Of a stretch of 64,000 bases of DNA, positions 53,556 through 62,128 are shown piece after piece; the first letter of the stretch is position 1; every line of letters starts with the position of its first letter. The DNA is taken from NCBI GenBank assembly GCA_965199245.1, contig CBDAQP010000001.1, positions 186,001-250,000 on the forward strand, read 5' to 3'. This DNA comes from Carbonatibacter sp965199245 (GTDB taxonomy: Bacteria > Pseudomonadota > Alphaproteobacteria > Kiloniellales > Kiloniellaceae). The notes below the pieces were generated by a model. That model did no database searches and was not told where the DNA came from. It was given only the letters and a program-made list of their open reading frames with translations. The position numbers were made by a program, and so were the translations under genes.

Positions 53556-53643
53556 CCGTGACTTTCTCCGCGTCAAAAATATGCATTCCGGCGACGCCTT
53601 TTCCTCCACAAGGAGGTCAGCGCAGGATCACAAAAACCACAGG

Positions 53644-54723
53644 TTACTTGAGCACAACGCCATAGTCGGCACTGAGCCAGTCGCGGACGAAAATTCTGGC
53701 CTGATCGGATACAGAAATGGCGCGTTCAAGGGCCGCTTTGGCAGCTGTCCCCGTAAAGACAGGATAACGCCCGACGCGGCTTGCGGATATGTCTGCAAAA
53801 TCAGGACGGGCGCGAACAGCATCAAAAGCGCGGGTGTAAACATCAACGACCTCCTGTGGTGTGCCTGCGGGCAAGAACGCCAGCTTTTGGACGGGAAAGC
53901 CAGAGGCAAAAAAGGCTTTCCATGCCTCCCACGCCTCACCACTCGTTTCACAGCCCTCCGTTTTTGCACAGACTTCCTTGAAGGTCGGCAAATCAGGGAA
54001 GGTGGGATCACGCACCACCTCACCATCCGCAGACAGGGCCCCCCAACTCATCATCGGAACGGCCTTGCCTTGCTCGACAAGAGCCATCGACCCCTTGAGA
54101 TAGGACGACGAGGTTTGATAGTCGATGGTGGCCTCACCACGCTCAAACATCAAACGCCCATCACCCCGCCCCTTGATACCAAAAACAGGCTCCACCGCCA
54201 GCCCCAACATTTTCCACGCCAGTTGTGGCACCAGATCAAGACGCGTTGCGCCTTGAGAGCCGTAAATAAAACTCTGTCCTTTCAAGGCATTGGCTGTGCC
54301 GTCAAACTTTTTGCCGTCTTCCTGGTTCAAATAGGCAACACCCCCTGTCCCCGAAGCCATGACCGGAAACCAGTCGCGATATTCATAGCGCACACGCGGA
54401 TCATTGAGCAGATAGGCAAACTGGGTGGAACCAGAAGTGCCCAGCAACAGGGTTCCATCCCTGTGCTTTTGCTTTTGAAACCAGTTCGCGCCCTTTGTTC
54501 CCCCTGCGCCGGGCATGAATTTCACCACAACGGTCGGCTTGCCCGGTAATTCCTCGGACAACAAAGGCGCGAAAAAATTGGCCCACTTGGCAGACCCACC
54601 CGTTTCTGAAAAGGGAATCACCCACTCAATCGTTTTACCACTGAAATCAATTTCAGCAACCGCAGGCCTAAAAAATGCGACAACAGCCAAGATGGTCAAG
54701 GCAGTCGCTCTCAATCCCAACAT
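53644..54723 (-). CDS. tctC: Tripartite tricarboxylate transporter binding protein (TctC family)
   Basis: Periplasmic solute receptor of 359 aa with a signal peptide (1-23, cleavage AVA-EID). Mature protein contains WVIPFSETGGSAKWANFF and FMPGAGGTKGANWFQK, where GAGG-type loops bind carboxylates. Promoter-proximal gene of the leftward tct-prpF-dehydrogenase set, 89 bases before the permease. Confidence 0.9.
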   Translation of the reverse strand: MLGLRATALTILAVVAFFRPAVAEIDFSGKTIEWVIPFSETGGSAKWANFFAPLLSEELPGKPTVVVKFMPGAGGTKGANWFQKQKHRDGTLLLGTSGSTQFAYLLNDPRVRYEYRDWFPVMASGTGGVAYLNQEDGKKFDGTANALKGQSFIYGSQGATRLDLVPQLAWKMLGLAVEPVFGIKGRGDGRLMFERGEATIDYQTSSSYLKGSMALVEQGKAVPMMSWGALSADGEVVRDPTFPDLPTFKEVCAKTEGCETSGEAWEAWKAFFASGFPVQKLAFLPAGTPQEVVDVYTRAFDAVRARPDFADISASRVGRYPVFTGTAAKAALERAISVSDQARIFVRDWLSADYGVVLK

Positions 54724-54881
54724 TGAAAAATTCCCGTCATAATAAAATTTTAAGGCGACACATGAGCAACTCTCAAATGCCGTGACCCAAAAAGGGCCTG
54801 ACGCAGGGTATCCTTGCAGAAAGTGTAGCGATTGGCAATAATTTGTGACTCTTTTTTCAACGCAAGGTGCCTGAACCCATC

Positions 54882-55360
54882 ATGGAAAAACGTAAAACAC
54901 TGGCGGCTGTGGCGGCGGTTGCCGGAGTCAGTAAAATGACCGTTTCGCGAGCCTTGCGCGGTGACATGGATGTCTCCCCAAAGACTGTTGAAAAAGTCAT
55001 CAGGGCCGCCCGTGAAATCGGCTAATCGGCAATGTTCTGGCCTCCTCCCTCGCCAGTAAAAAATCCGATCTGATTGGGGTGATCTTGCCGAGTTTACAAA
55101 ACATCATCTTCGCCCAGGTTTTGAACAGCATCACAAACCGCCTTCATGGGACGACCCTGCAACCAGTGTTTGGGGTGAACAATTACGATGAGGAACGCGA
55201 ATACGACCTCATTCGCAATATGCTGTCCTGGCATCCCAGCGGCATGATCGTCACTGGTGTTGATTTTCCGGAACAGACAAAAACCCTGCTGAGGACGACG
55301 AAAACGCCCATTGTACAAATTATGGACACAGACGGCGATACCGTGGGGGCCTTTGATTGA
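54882..55360 (+). pseudogene. LacI-family regulator, frameshifted and truncated
   Basis: Starts MEKRKTLAAVAAVAGVSKMT with a complete LacI helix-turn-helix (VSRALRGDMDVSPKTVEKV) and reads to a stop after EIG (about 55025). The frame resumes as IGNVLASSLASKKSDLIG and LQNIIFAQVLNSITNRL; about 4 bases appear missing at the break. It then ends at DGDTVGAFD, so roughly 190 residues of sensor domain are gone. It is divergent from tctC and was probably its regulator. Transposase remnants follow immediately, which likely removed the 3' end. Confidence 0.85.
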
Positions 55361-55437
55361 CCTTGGTGAACTGGCTTAAAATCGGCGACGGTTTAACCGC
55401 ACCAGGCGACGAAGGTCGGCCTTCCAGAGGTTATAGC

Positions 55438-55700
55438 CTATCCCATATAAAATGATTCAATTTGGAAGAGTTGTTCAATGGAGAAAAGGAGTTGTTTTCT
55501 GACGGCTTTGAGATGGGTTAATTTTTGTTCGATGGGGTTGAAGTCAGATGAATAAGGAGGCAGGAAGAGCAGGGTATGCCCTGCTTTCCGGATGATATTT
55601 TGCGTGGCTTGTGAAATGTTGCGTTATCCATGACGATGACAGGGTTTTCAGGAAGCCGGGGCAGCAGATCCTGTTTGACCCATGCGGTATACTGCGGACA
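55438..55700 (-). pseudogene. IS630-type transposase C-terminal remnant
   Basis: Reverse strand reads WVKQDLLPRLPENPVIVMDN and then ATFHKPRK, then in shifted frames LLFLPPYSS-like and QLFQIESFYMG before a stop at 55438. Matches the DNATFH...LPPYSxDxNPIE end of IS630 relatives, of a different subtype from the copies at 33.5 and 37.6 kb. Confidence 0.7.
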
Positions 55701-55811
55701 GGGACACCCTGGCGGGATCTGCCCCCGGACTTTGGGGATTGGAAGAACACTCAACACCGTTTCCGCCGCTGGCGTGATCGTGGAGTTCGGGAAAAACTCC
55801 CGGAAGTTTTT
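55684..55811 (+). pseudogene. IS5-type transposase fragment (ORF A)
   Basis: Plus strand reads GILRTGTPWRDLPPDFGDWK and then NTQHRFRRWRDRGVREKLPE, the conserved first-ORF core of IS5-type elements. It ends where the repeat shared with autotransporter 1's flank begins. Confidence 0.75.
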
Positions 55812-55913
55812 GGCGCATTTTTCCTGCGCCAGTGAGAGCCCTCCCCATTTAAAACAGAACCCCGAAAGGCTGTTGCCTTTCGGGGTTGCCGTTGGTCAAG
55901 TTCACAGGGTAGG
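55812..55913 (-). repeat. 3'-flank repeat, copy 2, with autotransporter 2 terminator
   Basis: Nearly the same sequence as 12436-12538. It carries the GGCGCA/TGCGCC hairpin and, at 55860-55885, the CCCCGAAAGGC/GCCTTTCGGGG terminator stem followed on the reverse strand by TTCTGTTTT. Confidence 0.85.
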
Positions 55914-58900
55914 TCAGAACTTGACCCTGGCATTCAGGCGGGCACTGTGGCCCGTGTAGCCGGGGCGGGCACTCAGGTCATAGTCCGCACCAATTGACCA
56001 GCGCGGGGCACTATAGCTCAGGCCCACCCCTGCGGTGCCTGACAGCTTCCTGACCTTCGCCCCCTTGACCGTAAAGCGGCTGCCTCCGCCGGTGAACCGG
56101 CCGCGTGCCGTCATTTGCTCCCCCGCAAAGTCATAGGACAGCCCCACACGCGCCACGGGAACCAGCGTGCGGTTTGAGTGCTTGCGGGTGATGTCTCTTT
56201 GAATACGGGTGCCCAGCGTACCCACAACCGCATCAATCGACCCCACTGTGATCTTCTGGTTCAGGCTCAACGCCCCCGTCGTGGTGTAGTTCGCCGATCC
56301 CACCCGCGTCCACGACAGACCCGCCGTCGGGGTCAGCGTCGTGCTCGCATCAAGGTTAATTGGCACACCACCCCCCACAGAGGCCGTCAGGCTGGTCGTG
56401 TCATAAGCCGCCTTGCGCCTCAAACCCGCCACACGCGAGGTCGTGCTCACATCATTGCGCCCAACGCCCACCTGACCGTCCACATAATAACGCCCCGTGC
56501 TGTAATCCCCGTAAACAGAAACCTGCCAGCTCCTGACATCCGTTTTATCCTCGCCAACACCCTTGCCCGTCATCCGGCTGGTGCTATAGGCCAGAGCCGT
56601 CCCCACACGACCCCGTTCCCCCACAGGCGCATCCACACCCACCGCAAGGCCCCGTGCAGAGGTGTCATAACCGTCAATCCTCTGTTTTTTGTCCTTCGCC
56701 TGTTTGCCCCGACTGCCAAACGGCTTGAGCCAGAAGGCCCTGTCCAGCCCCTCACCCCCGGTCGCAAATCCGCTCTGCACAAATCCGCTCTGGCTGTCTC
56801 CCCCGCGCTGGACAGACAGGCGTTCGCTCAACACACCCGCCACCTGTGTCCCCGTCGAGACCACCGCCGCCGTCGCCCCGCCCAGCGCGGTCATCTGCGG
56901 CGTGAGCTGGGCCGCAAGCCGCTTGCCCTTGGCCTCATTCCCCGCCTGCGCCGCCTCCTGCAGAATCTTCTTCACGGGGTCGTTCGCGGGTAAATCCTTC
57001 GCAAGGGACGAGGCCGCCAAAAGCACAGTGGCTTCAGAGGGCGACACGCCCAGCTTCGACGACACCTCGCCTGCTGACTTGAAGCCCTTGGCTCGCGCAA
57101 TAACGCTCCCCCCGTCATCCGTCGCAAGCTCGTATTTTAAAACATTACTCTCCACAAGGATCAGCTTGCCGTTGTCGATGGCTGCACTCAAGTCCTTGTT
57201 GATCAGTTTCTGCTCTCCCTCGGTAAAGGAGGAGTCAAAGGCAATCCTGACACTGTTGTCCGCATCCGCAGTGCCGAGATTAAAATCACCCCCCACCGTT
57301 ATAAACGCTTGATCTGCCGCATCCCCCTCCCGCTGGCCAAAGGCAGGCCCCAGGGTGAGAGTACTCTTCCTGTGCGCTGTCAGATCACCCGACAGATAAA
57401 CAGGCTGGTTAAAGGTCACTTTGGCATCCTCGTTCACAGTCAGGCTACGCAACCCGTTGTTCGCACCACTTGCGCCCAATGCACCCTCGAAGGTCACACC
57501 GTCATCGTTGTCGATGATGATCGTGCCATAGTTGCCCCCCGATGCGCTCGTGATATTGCCAGCCACCGTTTGGGAGTCTGTTCCGTTGAATCTGACCCTG
57601 GTGTTTTGACCCAGTTTCAGGCCAGTCGCCAGATAGACATTCCCCTTGAAGGTTGTCGCATCGCGCGCGGTGATATTCAGGTTGCCCGCATAAACATCAC
57701 CGCCAAAGGTCGTTTCCCCATCGGCAACCGTGATCCTGTTCAGGGCAGCCTCTGCGGTACCGATTGACCCCGTAAAGGACACCTTTTGACCCGTGGCATG
57801 GCTTGAGCGGTTCCTGATCTCCAGATCGCCCTGTCCGTCATCGCCCGCAACAATGTTGCCCGTGATCGTTTGCGCGTCCCTCACCCCTGTCCCGCGTCCA
57901 TTGGTGCCGGTGACATCGCTGGCATCACCGACAATCAGGGTCGCCCTGTTGCGGAGTGTGACATTACCGGCAAAGTAACCGGACTGTTCAAGCGTCGCTT
58001 TGGTGCCGGTGTGCAGGGTCAGACGGGCCAGTTTGGCATTGGTCGCGCCCAGGTTCCCCTCAAAGGTCACACCGGCTGTGTTGGCAATGGTGATCGCACC
58101 GCTGTTTGCGGAATCGGTGGTGATCGCAGGGGTGATGGTCTGTGCGGTTGACCCACCAAAGGTCACACGGCTGTTTGCAGTGGCACTGGCCCCGAATTTG
58201 AAGGTCGTCGCAGAGACGGCACCGTTAAAGGTCGTCCCGTCCGCAGAATTGACCGTGATCGTTCCGGCATAAACAGCACCCTCAAAAACAGTCTGGCCGT
58301 CGTCCAGTGTGATCTGCTTCAATGCGCCGCCACTGCCCCCCACCGCGTTGGCAAAGGTCACTGTCCCACCGCTGTTGTTCACAACAATATCACCGCGTCC
58401 GGCAGTGCCCCCATTGGTGATCGTCGCTGAAATCTGTTGATCGCCTGACCCGTTCAGCGTGACCCGGGTGTTCTCGCCCAGGGTCAGATTGCCATTGAGA
58501 TAAACATTGCCCGCAAAGGACGCTCTGGACGCATTCGCCGCAGTCGCGTTGCCCCTCAGGGTCAGGTTGGCCAACTTCGCACTATTCGTACCCAGGCTCC
58601 CCTTGAAGCTCACGCCCTCCGCGTGGGTGTTGGCAATAATAATAGACCCCTGATTATTCGCATCCGTCGTGATATTGCCCGTCACCGTTTGTCCGGCCGT
58701 GCCGCTAAAGGTCACAGAACCGCTGTTGTTGCCCAGTTTGATCCCTGTCTCTGCCTTGACATGGCCCTTGAAAACTGTCGCGTCGGTTGTGGTGATATTG
58801 ATCGTATCGGCATAAACACCACTGTGAAAGGTCGTCCGGCCAGCGCTCAGCGTGATCTGCTTGAGAGCCGTCCCATCGGCACCGACTGACCCGTGAAAGG

Positions 58901-61793
58901 TCACTTTGTTGCTATTGGTGGCACCTGCGTTGTTCACGACCAGAAGACCACGCCCGTCGGAATCCGGGGTGATGTCGCCCGTCACAGTCTGGTTCGCCGT
59001 GCCGTTCAGGGTGATTTTGGCCTCATTGTGCCCGGCAAACAGAATCCCGACTCTGCCTGTGGTCACATTGCCCTTGAACTCTGCGCCATCGGTCGAACTG
59101 ACCCCGACACTCTGTGCAAAAACATCACCCTTAAACCGCGCCACACCATCGCTCACCGTGATTAGTGCAAGATCGTTGCCCACCCCTGTCGCGCCCACAG
59201 CATCCTCAAAGGTCACAGTCCTGTTCGTCGTTCCGCTGTTATTCACAACGACAGACCCCCGCTTGCCCGTGCTGTTGCGGATATCAGCCTCAATGGTCTG
59301 GTTGCCAGACCCGCCAAAGGTAATGGTGCTATTGCCCAGTTTCAGGCCATTCGCCAGATAAACATGACCCTCAAAGGTCGCACTGGAGTCATCGTTCAGG
59401 GTCAGGCGGTTCAACCCGTTGTTCGCACCACTTGCGCCCAATGCACCCTTGAAGGTCACGCCGTCATCGTTGTCGATGGTGATTGTCCCATAGTTGCCCC
59501 CCGATGCACTTGTGATATTGCCGGCCACCGTTTGGGACTCTGTTCCGTTGAATGTGACCTGTGACCCGTTGCCGAATGTCAGGCCGTTCCCGAGGTAAAC
59601 ATTACCCGCAAAAGCCGCCTTGACATTATTGTTAAGCGTCACGCGGGAGAGGCCATTGTTCGCACCGCTCGCCCCCAGGCTCCCCTTGAAGCTCACACCG
59701 TCCGCGTGGGTGTTGGCAATGATGATCGCGCCATAATTGCCACCCGCCGCGCTTGTGATATTGCCCGCAACCGTTTGTCCGGTCGTGCCGCCAAAGGTGA
59801 CAGACCCACTGCGCGCACCCAGCTTGATCCCTTCGTTCGCTCCTGTTCCTGCCTTGACATGGCCCTTGAAGGTCGTCGCGTCGGTTGTGGTGATATTGAT
59901 CGTATCGGCATAAACACCACCGTTAAAGGTCGTCTGGCCGTTGTCCAGTGTGATCTGCTTGAGGGCTCTCCCATCGGCACCGACTGACCTGCCAAAGGTG
60001 ACTTTGTTGGTCGTCGCGTGGGCGTTGTTCACAACCAGGAGACCACGCCCGTCAGACTCCGTGGTGATGTCGCCCGTTACAATCTGGTTCACCGCGCCGT
60101 CCAGGGTGATTTTGGCATCATTGTGCCCGGTAAACAGGATCCCGCCTGAGCCTGTGGTGATATTGCCCTTGAACTGTGCGCCATCGGTCGAACTGACCAC
60201 AAGGCCCTGTGCAAAAACATGACTATCAAACACCGCCACACCATCGCTCACCGTGAGTCGTGCAAGATGGTTGGCATCCCCCGTCGCGCCAACGGCATCC
60301 TCAAAGGTCACCGTCCCGCCGCTGTTATTCACAACAACAGACCCCCGCTTGCCCGTGCTGTTGCGGATGTCTGCCTTAATGGTCTGGTTGCCAGACCCGC
60401 CAAAGGTGATTGTGGCATCATCGCCCAGTTTCAGGCCATTCGCCAGATAAACACTGCCTTCAAAAGTCGCGTTGGAGTCATCGTTCAGGGTCACGCGGTT
60501 CAACTTTTGACCACTTGCGCCCAGCTGGCCCGCAAAGGTGACGCCGTCCGCGTGGGTGTTGGCAACGATGATTTTGCCATAGTTACCCCCCGCCGCGCGC
60601 GTGATATCGCCCGTCACCGTTTGTCCGGACGTGCCGTTAAAGGTGACAGAACTTCCGTTGCCAAGCCGGAACCTTGTCCCTGCCTTGACATGGCCCTTGA
60701 AAACTGTCGCGTCGCTTGTGGTGATATTGATCGTATCGGCATAAACACCACTGTGAAAGGTCGTCCGGCCAGCGCTCAGTGTGATCTGCTTGAGAGCCGT
60801 CCCATCGGCACCGACTGACCCGCCAAAGGTGACTTTGTTGGTCGTCGCGTGGCTGTTGTTCACAACCAGGAGACCACGCCCGTCGGAATCCGTGGTGATG
60901 TCGCCCGTCACAATCTGGTTCACCGCGCCGTTCAGGGTGATTTTGGCCGCATCGTTCCCGGCAAAGGATATCCCGAGTGCGCCTGTGGTCACATTGCCCC
61001 TGAACTCTGCACCATCGGTTGATTCGACCAAAAGAACCCCTGCAAAAACATCACCCTTAAACCGCGCCACACCATCGCGCACCGTGAGTCCGGCGAGATC
61101 GTTGCCGTTCCCCGACGCGCCAACAGCATCCTCAAAGGTCACCGTCCCGCCGCTGTTATTCACAACGACAAACCCCTGCTTGCCCGTGCTGTTGCGAATA
61201 TCAGCCTTAATGGTCTGGTTGCCAGACCCGCCAAATGTAATGATCCCATTGCCCAGATTCAGGCCACTGCCCAGATCAACATTGCCTGCAAAAGTCGCGC
61301 TGACATCTCTGTTGTGACCTGCAATATTGAGAGATTGCAAAGTTGCGTTTCCCGTGACTTTCAGATCTATGGCCCCGCCGAGTGCCTCGCCGCGCAACTC
61401 AAGCGCAACATTGCGCCCATCAATCTGCCGAATCTCGACGTCAACATCTTTAACGGAACCACTCTGTCCCGTCCCGATATAGAGGCGACCCGCGCCAGAC
61501 AACTTGTTGATTCGAACCCGCGCATTGCCCCTAAAACCCGCGCCGTCGGCATCATTTGAACGGTTATTGATTGTCAGCCTGCTATTATCACGCAACTCCA
61601 CACTATCATTTGCGCGCGCATAATTCGGATTAAATAAATTGGTTCCGCTCCGGGCAGGGGACAACGTCGCGTAGTTACCGCTACTCAAAACAATAACATT
61701 CCTGGCCGAAGCAACCGACAGGTCAACCGCACTCGCCAAAACAAGCGCGGAGACACCCGCCAACAAAGACGACTTGGAAGAAAGACGACGCAT
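55914..61793 (-). CDS. Giant autotransporter adhesin (type Va), paralogue of the 12.5-kb gene
   Basis: Predicted autotransporter of 1959 aa. Signal peptide about 1-30 (cleavage near ASA-RN). The passenger contains about 14 cycles with Q-T-[IV]-x-[GA]-[DN]-I motifs, then the EVSSKLGVSPSEATVLLAAS linker and a C-terminal barrel ending LNARVKF. From about residue 1300 onward it is nearly identical to autotransporter 1, including a long identical block around NGRGTGVRDAQTITGNIVAG; the N-terminal passenger is largely different. The ATG at 61793 matches the paralogue's start; the frame continues 38 codons upstream. A 7-residue insertion-type difference in the barrel (ITRKHSNRTLV versus ITRGNGTLV) shows they are independent copies. 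Confidence 0.9.
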   Translation of the reverse strand: MRRLSSKSSLLAGVSALVLASAVDLSVASARNVIVLSSGNYATLSPARSGTNLFNPNYARANDSVELRDNSRLTINNRSNDADGAGFRGNARVRINKLSGAGRLYIGTGQSGSVKDVDVEIRQIDGRNVALELRGEALGGAIDLKVTGNATLQSLNIAGHNRDVSATFAGNVDLGSGLNLGNGIITFGGSGNQTIKADIRNSTGKQGFVVVNNSGGTVTFEDAVGASGNGNDLAGLTVRDGVARFKGDVFAGVLLVESTDGAEFRGNVTTGALGISFAGNDAAKITLNGAVNQIVTGDITTDSDGRGLLVVNNSHATTNKVTFGGSVGADGTALKQITLSAGRTTFHSGVYADTINITTSDATVFKGHVKAGTRFRLGNGSSVTFNGTSGQTVTGDITRAAGGNYGKIIVANTHADGVTFAGQLGASGQKLNRVTLNDDSNATFEGSVYLANGLKLGDDATITFGGSGNQTIKADIRNSTGKRGSVVVNNSGGTVTFEDAVGATGDANHLARLTVSDGVAVFDSHVFAQGLVVSSTDGAQFKGNITTGSGGILFTGHNDAKITLDGAVNQIVTGDITTESDGRGLLVVNNAHATTNKVTFGRSVGADGRALKQITLDNGQTTFNGGVYADTINITTTDATTFKGHVKAGTGANEGIKLGARSGSVTFGGTTGQTVAGNITSAAGGNYGAIIIANTHADGVSFKGSLGASGANNGLSRVTLNNNVKAAFAGNVYLGNGLTFGNGSQVTFNGTESQTVAGNITSASGGNYGTITIDNDDGVTFKGALGASGANNGLNRLTLNDDSSATFEGHVYLANGLKLGNSTITFGGSGNQTIEADIRNSTGKRGSVVVNNSGTTNRTVTFEDAVGATGVGNDLALITVSDGVARFKGDVFAQSVGVSSTDGAEFKGNVTTGRVGILFAGHNEAKITLNGTANQTVTGDITPDSDGRGLLVVNNAGATNSNKVTFHGSVGADGTALKQITLSAGRTTFHSGVYADTINITTTDATVFKGHVKAETGIKLGNNSGSVTFSGTAGQTVTGNITTDANNQGSIIIANTHAEGVSFKGSLGTNSAKLANLTLRGNATAANASRASFAGNVYLNGNLTLGENTRVTLNGSGDQQISATITNGGTAGRGDIVVNNSGGTVTFANAVGGSGGALKQITLDDGQTVFEGAVYAGTITVNSADGTTFNGAVSATTFKFGASATANSRVTFGGSTAQTITPAITTDSANSGAITIANTAGVTFEGNLGATNAKLARLTLHTGTKATLEQSGYFAGNVTLRNRATLIVGDASDVTGTNGRGTGVRDAQTITGNIVAGDDGQGDLEIRNRSSHATGQKVSFTGSIGTAEAALNRITVADGETTFGGDVYAGNLNITARDATTFKGNVYLATGLKLGQNTRVRFNGTDSQTVAGNITSASGGNYGTIIIDNDDGVTFEGALGASGANNGLRSLTVNEDAKVTFNQPVYLSGDLTAHRKSTLTLGPAFGQREGDAADQAFITVGGDFNLGTADADNSVRIAFDSSFTEGEQKLINKDLSAAIDNGKLILVESNVLKYELATDDGGSVIARAKGFKSAGEVSSKLGVSPSEATVLLAASSLAKDLPANDPVKKILQEAAQAGNEAKGKRLAAQLTPQMTALGGATAAVVSTGTQVAGVLSERLSVQRGGDSQSGFVQSGFATGGEGLDRAFWLKPFGSRGKQAKDKKQRIDGYDTSARGLAVGVDAPVGERGRVGTALAYSTSRMTGKGVGEDKTDVRSWQVSVYGDYSTGRYYVDGQVGVGRNDVSTTSRVAGLRRKAAYDTTSLTASVGGGVPINLDASTTLTPTAGLSWTRVGSANYTTTGALSLNQKITVGSIDAVVGTLGTRIQRDITRKHSNRTLVPVARVGLSYDFAGEQMTARGRFTGGGSRFTVKGAKVRKLSGTAGVGLSYSAPRWSIGADYDLSARPGYTGHSARLNARVKF

Positions 61794-62128
61794 CGCAAAC
61801 CTACCCCGTTTTAAAGTGACCCAAAAACCGTCAGGCCAGCCCGACGCAAACCGCACAAAAAAGGCCAACCCACTAAATTCCCCAAGTTTATAGAGCAGAG
61901 ACAGCAAAAGATGTCAAGATTTTTATCGTCAAAAAAACAATATATTTCAACACAAAAAGATGAAAAAAAAGACCTGCTTTTCGGGTGTCGTCCCGGTTCG
62001 GCCGGATTTTCTGTCCAGACATGCTCTTCGTTTGTGCCTGTGTTGACGATTGTGCCCGTGTTGACAATGCGCTAAAGAGGAAAAAAGCTGCCTTTTTAGC
62101 CCGTCAGCAGGAAAGACCGGACATCACG
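61794..62128. promoter_or_regulatory. Divergent region: autotransporter 2 leader and helicase upstream
   Basis: The first about 120 bases are homologous to the autotransporter 1 leader (shared GGCCAGxCCGACGCA, then AAAAAAGGCC, then AGCAAAAGATGTCAAG), but without the expanded 15-bp repeat. The rest is AT-rich around 61920-61970 and must hold both promoters. The helicase frame is open from 61964. Confidence 0.5.

Noticed and set aside
53503..54549. 348-codon plus-strand frame opposite tctC and the TctA start
   Set aside because: The reverse strand encodes a clear TctC with signal peptide; the plus frame has no domain and no plausible start context.
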